DNA of 61,553 bases, taken from contig CAIOAK010000149.1 of the NCBI GenBank assembly GCA_903855945.1, positions 1-61,553 on the forward strand, given 5' to 3'. The notes beneath the pieces are model-generated. The model saw nothing but the letters and a program-made list of their open reading frames with translations, was not told the origin of the DNA and did no database searches. The translations under genes and the position numbers were made by a program. Of this stretch, positions 27,352 to 36,752 are shown in pieces. How positions within the stretch are numbered: the stretch's first letter is position 1; the number at the start of each line of letters is the position of its first letter. The stretch comes from an uncultured Anaeromyxobacter sp. (GTDB lineage Bacteria > Myxococcota > Myxococcia > Myxococcales > Anaeromyxobacteraceae).

Positions 27352-29637
27352 CTACTTCTTTCCGGCACCCGCCGGCCGGGACCGGGAGATGAGCCAGAGC
27401 GAGGCCGGCAGCGCCGTGAAGTCGGCCACCATGGAGAGCAGGAAGGCCGCCGAGGTGATCACCCCGAACTGGCGCAGCGGGGGGAAGCTCGAGACCGAGA
27501 GCGCCAGGAATCCGGCCGCGTTGATCAGGGTCGCGAAGACGATGGCCCGCCCCGATACACGCAGAGTGTAACGGAGCGCGTCCTCGAAGTTCCGCCCCTC
27601 CTGCCGCCCCTCCTGCAGGTGGTAGAAGAAGTGGATCTGGTCGTTCTCGGTGGTCCCGAGCACCGTCGTGGCGATGAGGATGGTGGCCACGTTGAGGCTC
27701 GCCCCGAGCATGCGCATCCCGAGGAACGTGGCCAGGATGGCGAAGACCGACGGGATCATCGCCATGAGGCGCGCCGACGGGCTGCGGAAGACGAAGAGGA
27801 AGGCCAGGAAGATGAGCCCGGCCGTGAGGGCGAAGCTCTCGGTGAGCGTGGGCACGAGGCTCGCCCCCACCTTGGCCTGCAGGAGCGACTCGCCCACCAC
27901 CTGCATCTCCACGCCGCGGAAGGCAGGATCCCCCGAGACGGCGACCTCCCAGGCCTTCTTGATCTGGCCGATGAGGTCGTGGAACTCCTTCTCCTCCACG
28001 CCGGCGAAGACCACCGTCAGCGTGGCATTGCCGAGCGTCCCCACGTCGAGGAAGGCGCGCAGCTCGGGCTCGGCGAGGAGCAGTTGCTCCACGTCAGCGG
28101 CCGCCGCGGCGAAGGCCTCCGGCTCCTGCGGAAGCTTGTCCCCCTGGCCGGCGATGTAGCGGCGCATGCGCAGGAAGGTGGTGGGGCCGACCACGCCCGA
28201 CACCTGGGGCAGCGCCTCCACGGAGGTGGCGAAGCGGTCGATGCCCCGGAGGAACTCCGGATCCACGGCGACACCGGGCGGCGTCCGGACCCAGACCCGC
28301 GCGACGTTCAGCCCGGCCACGTTCTTGCGGAACCAGACCATGTCCCGGTGGATGGGCAGGTCCGGATCGACGTAGTCGAGCGAATCGACCCCCACCCGCA
28401 TGGGCGGGACGACTCCCGGGAGGCCGAAGAGACCCACCGCACCCGCGCCGGACACGACGAGCGAGCCCACCACGAGGAGCCAGCGGTACCGCCAGGTGAA
28501 GGCCGGGAGCAGGTCGGCGAGCCGGTCGTAGAAGCGGGTCCGGATGGCCACGGTGCGGCCGGTGGGCGTCTCGAGCACCTTCTGGAGCGCCGGGAACAGG
28601 GTGAAGGCGACGATCCAGCCGAGCGCCAGCCCCACCGCGGTCCAGAGCCCCATCTCGCGAACCGGGCGGATCTTCGACACCGCCAGCGCCCCGAACCCCA
28701 GGACGGCCGCCACGGTGGAGGCGGTCACCGGGGGAAACTTGTTGGCGAGCGCGAAGACCTGGTGGGCGTCCACGTCGGTCCCCTCGGGCTGATCGACGAA
28801 GCGGGACTGGAGGTAGACGAGCGTCGCGAGCGTGGTCACCATCACGGTGAGCGGCACGAGCGCCGAGACCACCGTGAAGGAGAATCCGAGCAGCGCTCCC
28901 GCCCCCACCCCCATGGCCACCGCGGTCCCGAGCGCCAGGAGCACGGCGAGCAGCGTGCGCCACGACCGGTAGAGGAAGAGCGCGATGACCACCACGAAGA
29001 TGCCGAAGAGCGGGAAGTAGCGGGCCGAGGCCGTCCCCGATTCGTGCTCGATCCAGGACTCGACGAAGGGAGCACCCACCCTGCGGATGGTTGTGACGCC
29101 CGGTCCGGGGGGGCCGATGGCCTTCTCGATGGCCGCGAGGGTGCCGGCGCGCTCCCGGGGTGCGCCCCCGAACCCCGCCACCACGGCGAGGAAGCGCTCC
29201 CCCACGAGCCCCTGCCGCCGCAGGATGTCGGTCCCCTGGGCGAACGTCCGGAAGGCCGCCGCGGACGTGGCGTCGGGCTGGAACCCCGGCTGCACCCGCC
29301 GGTAGATGTCGAGCGCCGAGACCGGGTGGACGCCGGGGATCTTCCCGAGCCGCCCCTCCAGCTCCGAGACCTGCCGGAGCACCTCCGGATTCCAGGGATC
29401 GTCCGACTCGAGGAGCAAGAGCACCACCTGCCCCTCCGGGAAGACCTTCTGGAAGGCGCGGGTCGCGACGAAGTCCGGGTCGGACGGGACGATGAGACGG
29501 TCGATGGCCCCTTCCGACGGGATCCGCAGCGCGAGCGCGATGGCCACGGGCAGGAGGACGGCGTAGAGCGCGAGCACCGGGACGCGCAGCGCGACGATGC
29601 GGCGGAAGACGCGCTCCAGGAAAGGGGATCGTTCCAT
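27352..29637 (-). CDS. MMPL/RND family exporter
   Basis: A 761-residue RND-superfamily transporter with twelve helices: one, a large external loop, five, a second loop and six. The sterol-sensing/MMPL core is visible in LVPLTVMVTTLATLVYLQSR and in TVLGTTENDQIHFFYHL; in the latter Thr/Glu replace the Asp seen in many MMPLs. Likely exports a lipid or hopanoid-like molecule. The ATG is 4 nt after the mscS stop, so the two genes form an operon; the GGGAAG at the mscS end serves as Shine-Dalgarno. Confidence 0.9.
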   Translation of the reverse strand: MERSPFLERVFRRIVALRVPVLALYAVLLPVAIALALRIPSEGAIDRLIVPSDPDFVATRAFQKVFPEGQVVLLLLESDDPWNPEVLRQVSELEGRLGKIPGVHPVSALDIYRRVQPGFQPDATSAAAFRTFAQGTDILRRQGLVGERFLAVVAGFGGAPRERAGTLAAIEKAIGPPGPGVTTIRRVGAPFVESWIEHESGTASARYFPLFGIFVVVIALFLYRSWRTLLAVLLALGTAVAMGVGAGALLGFSFTVVSALVPLTVMVTTLATLVYLQSRFVDQPEGTDVDAHQVFALANKFPPVTASTVAAVLGFGALAVSKIRPVREMGLWTAVGLALGWIVAFTLFPALQKVLETPTGRTVAIRTRFYDRLADLLPAFTWRYRWLLVVGSLVVSGAGAVGLFGLPGVVPPMRVGVDSLDYVDPDLPIHRDMVWFRKNVAGLNVARVWVRTPPGVAVDPEFLRGIDRFATSVEALPQVSGVVGPTTFLRMRRYIAGQGDKLPQEPEAFAAAAADVEQLLLAEPELRAFLDVGTLGNATLTVVFAGVEEKEFHDLIGQIKKAWEVAVSGDPAFRGVEMQVVGESLLQAKVGASLVPTLTESFALTAGLIFLAFLFVFRSPSARLMAMIPSVFAILATFLGMRMLGASLNVATILIATTVLGTTENDQIHFFYHLQEGRQEGRNFEDALRYTLRVSGRAIVFATLINAAGFLALSVSSFPPLRQFGVITSAAFLLSMVADFTALPASLWLISRSRPAGAGKK

Positions 29638-29641
29638 ATCG

Positions 29642-32140
29642 CTACTTCCCGGACGGCGCGTCGCCTCGGAGAGCGCGCGCGGCCCCCTCGTCCACCGACA
29701 CGACGCGCAGGTCGCGCTGCGGGAAGGGAATGGAGATGCCTGCGGCGTCGAGCCGCGCCACGATCGCCATGCGCACGTCGCTCCCGACCACCAGGTAACG
29801 ATCGTACTGAGCGGTCCAGAGGCGGAGCTGGAAGTTGAGGGCGCTGTCGCCAAACCCGGTGAAGAGGGCCACCGGCGCGGGCTCGGCCAGCACCGCCGCA
29901 TCGGAGCGCGCCGCCGCGATCAGGAGTTCCTGCACCACCGCCACGTCGCTTCCGTAGGCCACACCCACCTCGATCTCGATGCGCCGTTGCCGGCTCGAGA
30001 GGGTCCAGTTGGTGAGCTGGTTCGACACCAGGATGGAGTTCGGAAGCACCACCTCGGCGCCCTGGAAGGTGGCCACGGTGCTCGACCGGATGCCGATGTG
30101 GCTCACCGTGCCCATGGCCGTGCCCACGTCGATGACGTCGCCCACGCGGATGGGTCGCTCGTACAGGAGGATGAGACCGGAGACGAAGTTGTTCACCACG
30201 TTCTGCAGGCCGAAGCCGATGCCGACCGAGAGCGTGCCCAGCAGGACCGTGAAGCGGGTCACGTCCATGCCGGAGGCCAGGACGGCCACCAGGAAGCCGA
30301 ACGCAATGACCGCGTAGGCCACGGTCTTGCTGATGGCGACGGGCACACCCGGAGGCAGCTTCCCGCCCTTGTCGAGCCGGGCCTCGAGGACCACCCGGAG
30401 CAGCCGGGCCAGGATCACCGACAGATAGAGGGTGAGCCCGAAGGCGGCCAGGTCACCGAGGGAGACGTCGAGCCCCCCGAACCGGAGCCGGGCGGTGAGG
30501 ACCGAGACGAGCGCCGCCCTCACGGTCTCGTGGACGTGAAAAACCTTGAGGGTCCCGGCGAGCCAGAGGAGGACGGCGACGAGGTCGAGGAAGGACGCCC
30601 CGCGGTCTGCGAGCCGCTCCGCCTCCCCGGACTCGACGAAGATGCCGCGGACCGGCGGCATGGCCAGCGCGCCCGCGAGAAGCGCCCCCAGCACGCGCGC
30701 CACCGCGGCGAGGAGGAGGGCGATCATCACCGTCGAGAGGGCGCCGTCCACGAGCAGCCGCCCGAGGCTCACGTTCCCGATGACGTTCGCGACGAACCCC
30801 ACCCCGATGATCCCGGCGAGCACCCAGACCGCTGCGCGAACCCTGGAGCGGCGGGAGGCCCGCTTCACCGCGGCGGGCCAGCGCGCGTCCTTGCGGAGCA
30901 GCCGGAACGCGCCGTACATCCCCACTCCGGCGACGACCATCATGAGCAGCCGCCCCGGGAGAGAATATTCGGGGAGGAGCGCGCCCAGGCGGCAGACGGC
31001 GAAGAGCCCGGTGAACCCGTAGAGGGGCATCCGCATCCCCGGCGCGAGCAGGTTGCGGGTCATGACGAGGAAGGGCGCGAGCATCACCAGGACCACGAGC
31101 TCGCTGAACGCCGCCGGGGCCCGGGGGAGGATCCAGGAGGTGACGGAGAGCGCCACGAGCAGGCCCGCCGACACGGGGTGGGAGAGCACCTCGGCCGGCG
31201 CCTGCATCTCCGGATCCTCGCCGGCCCGGGCCGTGAAACGTCGGCTGGCCCAGGTCACCGCGACCACCACCGCCGCGAACACCGCGAGCACCCACAGGAG
31301 TCCGTCCCCTTCCTCGCGGATGAACGCGGAGAGCGCGGAGACGTTGTGCTGCACCAGCCGGCCGAGCTGCTGGCCAAATTCCCGCACCGGCGCCTTGCGG
31401 GCGAATACCGCCCAGATGGGGCGGGCCTCGACCTCGAAGAGCTGCTGCTCCCGCAGCGCGTCCGCCTTGTCGGCGGCGCTCAGCCAGCCCATGATCCGGA
31501 TGCGCAGGCCACCGACCTCCTCCTGGGCGGCGAGCAGCTTCTCGAGGCGAAGCTTCACCTGCCTCTGGAGGTCGTCGATCTCGCCGCGGACCTGCGCGGC
31601 CCGCTCCACGAGCGAGGCGCCGGCACCCTCGGCCCGGGCCTGGCGCTCGGTGAGCACCCAGACCTCGGCCATCCGCGAGAGCTCCTTCTGCGATCCGTAG
31701 ATGGCATGGACCGCGAGGGAGAGCTTGCCGCTCCACCGGTCGAGAAGCGCGTCCTGCCGGAGCATCTCCTGGCGGAAGTCCACCAGGTCGCGGTCGGAGA
31801 CCGAGGCCATGGGCTGGCGGGTGAGCTGCTTGCCCGCCTTCTCGACGGTCTCCGCGACGTCGGCGAGCGGTGCGAGCATCTCGTCGAGCGCCCCATCCGC
31901 GTCGGCGTTGGCGCGGATCACGCCCATGCTCCGGTAGGCGTCCACGGCCGCCGGGACCACCTGCGGCACCGGGATGGCCTCGGGCGGCGGGGGCCGGTCG
32001 TTCTTCGGACCGGGCTTCGCATCGGCCGCGGGGGAAGCCGAGGGCGTGAGGAGGTCGAGCGGACCGGCGGCGCGGGCCCACCCGGCACAGAGGAGGAGGG
32101 CCGTGGCGCAGGCGGCGAGGACCGTCTTTCGGGGCAGCAT
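29642..32140 (-). CDS. MscS-family mechanosensitive channel, large multi-TM type
   Basis: An 832-residue MscK/YbdG-like channel. A signal peptide (MLPRKTVLAACATALLLCAG) precedes an alpha-helical periplasmic domain (about 30-290, coiled-coil) and about ten membrane helices; the MscS core is near residues 590-760 with the pore helix block VLLGTLSVGIGFGLQNVVNN, FVSGLILLYERPIRVGDVID and VVLPNSILVSNQLTNWT. It releases solutes on hypo-osmotic shock. The ATG at 32140 was chosen because it begins the signal peptide. Co-transcribed with the MMPL exporter. Confidence 0.92.
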   Translation of the reverse strand: MLPRKTVLAACATALLLCAGWARAAGPLDLLTPSASPAADAKPGPKNDRPPPPEAIPVPQVVPAAVDAYRSMGVIRANADADGALDEMLAPLADVAETVEKAGKQLTRQPMASVSDRDLVDFRQEMLRQDALLDRWSGKLSLAVHAIYGSQKELSRMAEVWVLTERQARAEGAGASLVERAAQVRGEIDDLQRQVKLRLEKLLAAQEEVGGLRIRIMGWLSAADKADALREQQLFEVEARPIWAVFARKAPVREFGQQLGRLVQHNVSALSAFIREEGDGLLWVLAVFAAVVVAVTWASRRFTARAGEDPEMQAPAEVLSHPVSAGLLVALSVTSWILPRAPAAFSELVVLVMLAPFLVMTRNLLAPGMRMPLYGFTGLFAVCRLGALLPEYSLPGRLLMMVVAGVGMYGAFRLLRKDARWPAAVKRASRRSRVRAAVWVLAGIIGVGFVANVIGNVSLGRLLVDGALSTVMIALLLAAVARVLGALLAGALAMPPVRGIFVESGEAERLADRGASFLDLVAVLLWLAGTLKVFHVHETVRAALVSVLTARLRFGGLDVSLGDLAAFGLTLYLSVILARLLRVVLEARLDKGGKLPPGVPVAISKTVAYAVIAFGFLVAVLASGMDVTRFTVLLGTLSVGIGFGLQNVVNNFVSGLILLYERPIRVGDVIDVGTAMGTVSHIGIRSSTVATFQGAEVVLPNSILVSNQLTNWTLSSRQRRIEIEVGVAYGSDVAVVQELLIAAARSDAAVLAEPAPVALFTGFGDSALNFQLRLWTAQYDRYLVVGSDVRMAIVARLDAAGISIPFPQRDLRVVSVDEGAARALRGDAPSGK

Positions 32141-32175
32141 CCGGGCCAATCTACCCGAACCGCCAATCGGCGCTA

Positions 32176-33654
32176 TCAGCGGGATCGCCGCCTGGGGGCT
32201 GCCCGGCGCCCGGCGACCACCGGGGCGGACACCGCCCTCGACGGGTCGCAGGTGTCGCAGCTCGCACCGCAGGGGGGCACGTCCTCGCCGAAGTGCGCGC
32301 CGAGCAGCCGGTGACGGCATCCGCTTCCCTCCGCCCAGGTGAACATGCCGCGCGCCTTCTGCCGCTGGAGGCGGGCCGTGGTCTCGTCCCCGGCGCCCTC
32401 GGCGAGCCGGTCGTGCGCCATGACGTCCGCCCAGGAGTAGAGGAGCACGCAGTCGGAGGGCGCCCCGTCGCGCCCGGCGCGGCCGATCTCCTGGCAGTAG
32501 CCCTCCACCGAGCCGGGCATGTCCCGGTGGATCACGTAGCGGATGTCCGGCTTGTCGATCCCCATCCCGAAGGCCACCGTGGCCACCACCACGTCGGCCT
32601 TGCCCCCGAGGAAGGCGTCCTGGATCCGCTCGCGTTCCCCGGCCTCGAGCCCCGCGTGGTAGGCGAGGGCCTTCACCCGGCGGGAGCGGAGGAAGTCGGC
32701 CACCGACTCGGCCGACTTCCGGGCGATGCAGTAGACGATCCCGCTCTCGCCCCGGTGGGCGCGGACGCGCTCCAGGATCTCCTCGCGCGACCCCGGCCCG
32801 TCGCCCCCCTTCTTCACCACCTCGAGCCGGAGGTTCGACCGGAACACGGAGCCGCGGAAGATGGCGGGGTCGCGCATCCCCAGCTGCTCGGCGATGTCGG
32901 TCGCGACCTTCGGCGTCGCCGTGGCGGTGAGCGCGAGCACCGGCGCCCCCCCGAAGCGGGCTCGCAGCCCGGCCAGGTTGCGGTAGGCCGGCCGGAAGTC
33001 GTGCCCCCAGTGGCTGATGCAGTGGGCCTCGTCCACGGCCACGAGCGAGAGTCGCGCCCCGGCGAGCGCCGCGCCCGCCGCGCCCTCGAGACCCTCCGGC
33101 GCCGCGTAGACCAGCTCGTACTCGCCGCGACGCACCGCGGCCACGCGGCTGCGACGCTCCTCCGCCTCCAGCGTCGAGTTGAGGAAGGTGGCCCGCAGCC
33201 CCACCCTCCCCATCGCCTCCACCTGGTCCTTCATGAGTGCGATGAGCGGCGACACGACGAGGGTCACCCCGCCGAGGACCCGGGCCGGCAGCTGGTAGGT
33301 GAGCGACTTCCCCGACCCGGTGGGGAGTACCCCGAGCGCGTCCCGCCCCGCGAGGACCGCATCGACGAGCTCCCGCTGGCCGGGTCGGAAGGAGGGGAAT
33401 CCGAAGACCTCGCGGAGAACCGCGTCCGGATTGGCCACCGGAACCCGGGCCACGGGGGGCGCCGGCACCACGGCCGCCGGAGCCGCCGGGCGCACGAGCC
33501 GGGCCGCCTCGGGGGAAAAGAGGTCGGGGCGATCCCGGCGAAGGTTCTTGAGCGCCGCCACGGTGTCGCCGATGCGCGCGCGCAGCTCATCGTCCCCGTC
33601 GGGCGGACCGGACCAGGCCTCGAGCAGGCGGGAGACGTCGGGGGGAACCCTCAT
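32176..33654 (-). CDS. recQ: ATP-dependent DNA helicase RecQ, short form
   Basis: A 492-residue 3'-5' helicase. SF2 motifs are intact: LGVLPTGSGKSLTYQLP, VVSPLIALMKDQVEA, DEAHCISHWGHDFRP (DEAH), LALTATAT, ATVAFGMGIDKPDIR and QEIGRAGRDGAPS. A cysteine zinc module follows (GCRHRLLGAHFGEDVPPCGA, then SCDTC). The winged-helix and HRDC domains of long RecQ are absent. An extra N-terminal stretch of about 80 residues precedes the helicase core. TGC-TAGGTT lies 9 nt before the ATG, an extended -10 that would give a leaderless mRNA. Confidence 0.92.
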   Translation of the reverse strand: MRVPPDVSRLLEAWSGPPDGDDELRARIGDTVAALKNLRRDRPDLFSPEAARLVRPAAPAAVVPAPPVARVPVANPDAVLREVFGFPSFRPGQRELVDAVLAGRDALGVLPTGSGKSLTYQLPARVLGGVTLVVSPLIALMKDQVEAMGRVGLRATFLNSTLEAEERRSRVAAVRRGEYELVYAAPEGLEGAAGAALAGARLSLVAVDEAHCISHWGHDFRPAYRNLAGLRARFGGAPVLALTATATPKVATDIAEQLGMRDPAIFRGSVFRSNLRLEVVKKGGDGPGSREEILERVRAHRGESGIVYCIARKSAESVADFLRSRRVKALAYHAGLEAGERERIQDAFLGGKADVVVATVAFGMGIDKPDIRYVIHRDMPGSVEGYCQEIGRAGRDGAPSDCVLLYSWADVMAHDRLAEGAGDETTARLQRQKARGMFTWAEGSGCRHRLLGAHFGEDVPPCGASCDTCDPSRAVSAPVVAGRRAAPRRRSR

Positions 33655-33663
33655 CGGGAGCGC

Positions 33664-33672
33664 AACCTAGCA
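33664..33672 (-). promoter_or_regulatory. Extended -10 element of recQ
   Basis: On the minus strand TGC-TAGGTT fits TGnTAnnnT and ends 9 nt before the recQ ATG. No Shine-Dalgarno lies between, supporting a leaderless transcript. Confidence 0.4.
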
Positions 33673-33727
33673 CCTCCCTCCCCCAGCGGGACCTAACGAT
33701 CCGCGGGTCCGGGGGTATGGAACCGAC

Positions 33728-34300
33728 ATGACGACCCGAAGCGCCCTCGCCGCACTCCTGCTCCTCTCGGCCTCCACCGCCTCCGCGCGCCCGTTCGCCC
33801 CCAACCCGGAGGTGGCCGCTCTCCGGGAGGAGATCGCCGCACTCCAGGTGGACCACGCGCTCGACCTCACGCAGGCCCAGGCTCGCGCCCTCCTCCCGCT
33901 GCTCCAGCAGGCCGCGACCCAGGTCGAGGCGGCCCGCGCACGGATGGAGGGCCCCAACCCGGCGCTGGTCGCCGCTCTCACCCAGGCGCGGGACGAGCTG
34001 CGCGCCGGAGGCTCCGTCTCGGCCTCCACCCAGCAGGCCATCCGCGACGCGCGGCGCGCCGCGATGCCGGCGGGGCGCGGCGAGGCCCAGGCGATCCGCA
34101 AGCAGGCCCTCGCGATCCTCACGTCCGCGCAGGTCCGGGCGCTTCAGTCGGTCAAGCTCGGAGCCGGGACGGGTCGCGGCGGTCCGGACGCCGACCGGGG
34201 TGCGGGGATGGGGCGCGGCGGTGGGATGCGCCGTCTCGTGATGCTCGGCGTCCTGACCTCGCCGCGGTTCCTGTCCCTCCTGGAAGCCCGTACCCGCTGA
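33728..34300 (+). CDS. Periplasmic Spy/CpxP-like protein
   Basis: A 190-residue exported helical protein with signal peptide MTTRSALAALLLLSASTASA. Two LTxxQ-type motifs (LTQAQARALLPLLQ and LTSAQVRAL) separated by about 80 residues resemble the Spy/CpxP periplasmic chaperone family; the C-terminal region is Gly/Arg-rich (GRGGPDADRGAGMGRGGG). TATGGA lies 6 nt before the ATG. It diverges from recQ. The assignment is by motif only. Confidence 0.6.
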   Translation: MTTRSALAALLLLSASTASARPFAPNPEVAALREEIAALQVDHALDLTQAQARALLPLLQQAATQVEAARARMEGPNPALVAALTQARDELRAGGSVSASTQQAIRDARRAAMPAGRGEAQAIRKQALAILTSAQVRALQSVKLGAGTGRGGPDADRGAGMGRGGGMRRLVMLGVLTSPRFLSLLEARTR

Positions 34301-34335
34301 AGGTGACACGGATATGGTGCGCCGACTCTCCTGAT

Positions 34336-34343
34336 GCTATACG
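34336..34343 (+). promoter_or_regulatory. -10 element of tatA copy 2, leaderless candidate
   Basis: TG (34335-34336) one base before TATACG (34338-34343) is an extended -10. The hexamer ends 6 nt before the ATG, so transcription would begin at the start codon; no Shine-Dalgarno is present. Confidence 0.45.
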
Positions 34344-34349
34344 GCCCCC

Positions 34350-34598
34350 ATGAGACTCGGATTCGGCGAGATCCTGCTCATCCTCGCGGTTGCGCTCCTC
34401 ATCTTCGGCCCGTCGAAGCTTCCCCAGCTCGGCGAGGCGCTCGGCAAGGGCATCCGCAACTTCAAGAGGTCCTCCGAGGGGCCGGACGATCCCCCTCCCG
34501 CGAAGGACCCGGTGACCACCGAGCTGCCCGCGCACGCGCAGGGCGCCCCGTCGCAGGGCCCGAAGGACGCCGTCCCGAGCGAGCGCAAGATCTCCTGA
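34350..34598 (+). CDS. tatA: Sec-independent translocase protein TatA (copy 2)
   Basis: An 82-residue TatA paralog of the gene at 7163. The membrane helix ILLILAVALLIFGPSKL, FG hinge and amphipathic helix [17 protein letters not shown] are typical; here the hinge has Pro-Ser as in most TatA. The tail is Pro-rich. Tat systems often have two TatA-type subunits, but tatB/tatC are elsewhere. Stand-alone gene with its own promoter-like -10. Confidence 0.93.
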   Translation: MRLGFGEILLILAVALLIFGPSKLPQLGEALGKGIRNFKRSSEGPDDPPPAKDPVTTELPAHAQGAPSQGPKDAVPSERKIS

Positions 34599-34666
34599 CG
34601 TAACTTCCCGCGCCGCCGCGGGTTGATGTCCGTGCTGCGATCGGATCACTCGCCCGGAGACCCCAC

Positions 34667-35872
34667 ATGAACTTGCGAAGCCTGCTCCTCGCCGTTCCCC
34701 TCGCCATCGTCACCGCCTGTGGCGGTTCCACCCCCTCGGGCGCGGGCAGCGCGGCGCTCGACGCCGCCGCTCCCACCTACGCGACGCTGGCCATGGATCA
34801 GCTCGCCACCGACACCACGCCTCCGGCCGCCACGCCGGCCATGGCCGCTCCCGCGGAGCAGTCCCTCGCCCCCCTGGCCGCCTCGACCGGAACCGTCTGC
34901 CACCCGCTGCTCTTCTCCCGCGAGCGGGAGGTGGTCGAGCGGGTGAACCGGCACGTCTACAAGGTGCTCGGCAAGGTCGAGAAGCTGCTCGCCACCCAGC
35001 CGGTGAGCGCCACCGACACGAGCAAGACCTGGAGCAAGACCGAGGGCGGCGTCACCTTCGCGTTCACCATCACGCTCGTCGGCCCGAACGTCTACGGCTG
35101 GCAGCTCGCCGCGGGCCCCGCGGGAACCACGCCCCTCACGGTCCTCATGACCGGCCAGATCGATCGCAACGGCTTCACCGGCGCCCACGAGGGCAAGGGC
35201 ACGATGGCGATCGACTTCGCGAAGCTCCACGCGGTCCTCCCGGCCGAGAAGGCCGCCTCGGGAACCCTGGACGTCCGCTTCGACGTCTCTGCGACGGCCC
35301 GCAAGATCGCGGCCCGCGGCACGAACGTCGCCTGGGACCTCGACCCCGGCAAGTTCGGCGGAGTCGTCCCGACCGGCCTCGCCCAGCCCCGCAGCGGCGC
35401 CTACCTCTTCTTCCGGGAACCCGGCAAGGGAGGAAGCCTGAAGATCCAGGACGAGATGATCTTCCTCTGCGGGATGAACCCAGCGGCAGGTGTGTCCGCC
35501 CTGACCCCGGCGACCGCGCAGGTGGTATCTCGCTGGTTCCGCCTGGCCGACGGCACCGTCCACGGGCGCGCCGATGGCAAGATCTCGGGTGGCGTCCTCG
35601 TCGCCCCGGTGGCGAGCATCGTCGGAGTGACCTGCTTCTCCGCCACGGCCGAGCAGCTGGCTCCCGGCACCGCCGCCGAGCCGGAGGCCTACTGGATGAT
35701 GAAGGCCGAGGGCGTGGCGGGTGCCACCCTCGTCGGACTCGATGCCGGCACCGCGTCCTCCTGCGACGCCAGCTTCGGCGCGGTCCCGTCGAAGGACGGT
35801 GCGGCCACCGACTTCACGGCCTGGCCGGCCTCCTCCTTCGACGATCCGCCGTTCCCGTTCCCGGGGATGTAG
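34667..35872 (+). CDS. Predicted lipoprotein, function unknown
   Basis: A 401-residue protein whose N-terminus MNLRSLLLAVPLAIVTACGG is a lipoprotein signal with the modified Cys in VTAC. A low-complexity Ala/Pro/Thr region follows to about residue 75, then a beta-rich body (VTFAFTITLVGPNVYGWQLA, GKGTMAIDFAKL). I do not recognise a family. Convergent with the membrane protein gene downstream (3-nt gap). Confidence 0.78.
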   Translation: MNLRSLLLAVPLAIVTACGGSTPSGAGSAALDAAAPTYATLAMDQLATDTTPPAATPAMAAPAEQSLAPLAASTGTVCHPLLFSREREVVERVNRHVYKVLGKVEKLLATQPVSATDTSKTWSKTEGGVTFAFTITLVGPNVYGWQLAAGPAGTTPLTVLMTGQIDRNGFTGAHEGKGTMAIDFAKLHAVLPAEKAASGTLDVRFDVSATARKIAARGTNVAWDLDPGKFGGVVPTGLAQPRSGAYLFFREPGKGGSLKIQDEMIFLCGMNPAAGVSALTPATAQVVSRWFRLADGTVHGRADGKISGGVLVAPVASIVGVTCFSATAEQLAPGTAAEPEAYWMMKAEGVAGATLVGLDAGTASSCDASFGAVPSKDGAATDFTAWPASSFDDPPFPFPGM

Positions 35873-35875
35873 CGA

Positions 35876-36739
35876 TCAGCCCGCGGTTCCGTGTCCGGAG
35901 CCGCGGGTGTAGTCGTACTCGGAGCCGAAGATGCTGTGCGGGATGAAGTAGACCGCCAGCGTCACGGCGGTGGCCGCGATGACGGCGCCCCGTACGATCC
36001 TCGGGTTCCGGGCCAGCGAGACCGTGACGGCTGCCAGGAGCCACGCGGCCAGCTCCACCAGCACCTTGTTGTCGGTCCAGTCGTAGCCGAAGGGCCACCC
36101 CGACCAGTACACGCCGAAGGCGTACTTCTGCACGATGGGGCCGAGCACGAAGGCGCCCAGGACGAGCGACCCGATGGTGGCCCAGGCGAGCCCCCGGACC
36201 TCCCCACCGGCCAGGGCCGCGATCCCGGTGCGGAGCGCCAGCATCATGGAGAGGAAGACCACCAGGATGTGAACGAGCAGCACGGCGTGGGGCACGGGCG
36301 CCTTGTAGCGCGCGTAGATGGGCCGGTCCCCCGTGACGGAACGTGAACCGTTCCCGTCGTCCACGAGCACCTGGTACTCGTACTTGCCGGCTCGCTCCGG
36401 CAGCGACGGGAGCGTCGCGCCGACGCCGCGCACCTCCTCGGCCGTCCCGCGCCGGGAGAAGCGGAAGGTCCCGGGGTTCATCGGGGTCTCGCTCCAGCCG
36501 TCGTTCGACTTGTAGCGGCGCCAGCGCACCTTGGCCGAGACGCCGGGGGGGACGGGATCCCGCAGCATGATCTGGAGCCCCTTGCCGATCTCCTCGCTGC
36601 GCAGGAACTTGAAGGCCACGTCGCCCCGGGAGGTGGGGAAGCTCCCCACCAGCGGATAGGTGGGACCGGTCCGGTTCTGGAAGGCGAAGCAGGCGAGCGT
36701 GAGCGCCGCGGCCACGACCCAGGGCAGGATTCGCTTCAC
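35876..36739 (-). CDS. Integral membrane protein with extracytoplasmic domain
   Basis: A 287-residue protein: signal anchor (KRILPWVVAAALTLACFAF), an extracytoplasmic beta domain of about 120 residues with immunoglobulin-like spacing (AGKYEYQVLVDDGNG), then about five membrane helices. A GGAGG Shine-Dalgarno precedes the GTG start. It begins 13 nt after the M28 peptidase gene on the same strand, so the two are probably co-expressed. No family recognised. Confidence 0.72.
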   Translation of the reverse strand: MKRILPWVVAAALTLACFAFQNRTGPTYPLVGSFPTSRGDVAFKFLRSEEIGKGLQIMLRDPVPPGVSAKVRWRRYKSNDGWSETPMNPGTFRFSRRGTAEEVRGVGATLPSLPERAGKYEYQVLVDDGNGSRSVTGDRPIYARYKAPVPHAVLLVHILVVFLSMMLALRTGIAALAGGEVRGLAWATIGSLVLGAFVLGPIVQKYAFGVYWSGWPFGYDWTDNKVLVELAAWLLAAVTVSLARNPRIVRGAVIAATAVTLAVYFIPHSIFGSEYDYTRGSGHGTAG

Positions 36740-36752
36740 GTGTCCTCCGGGG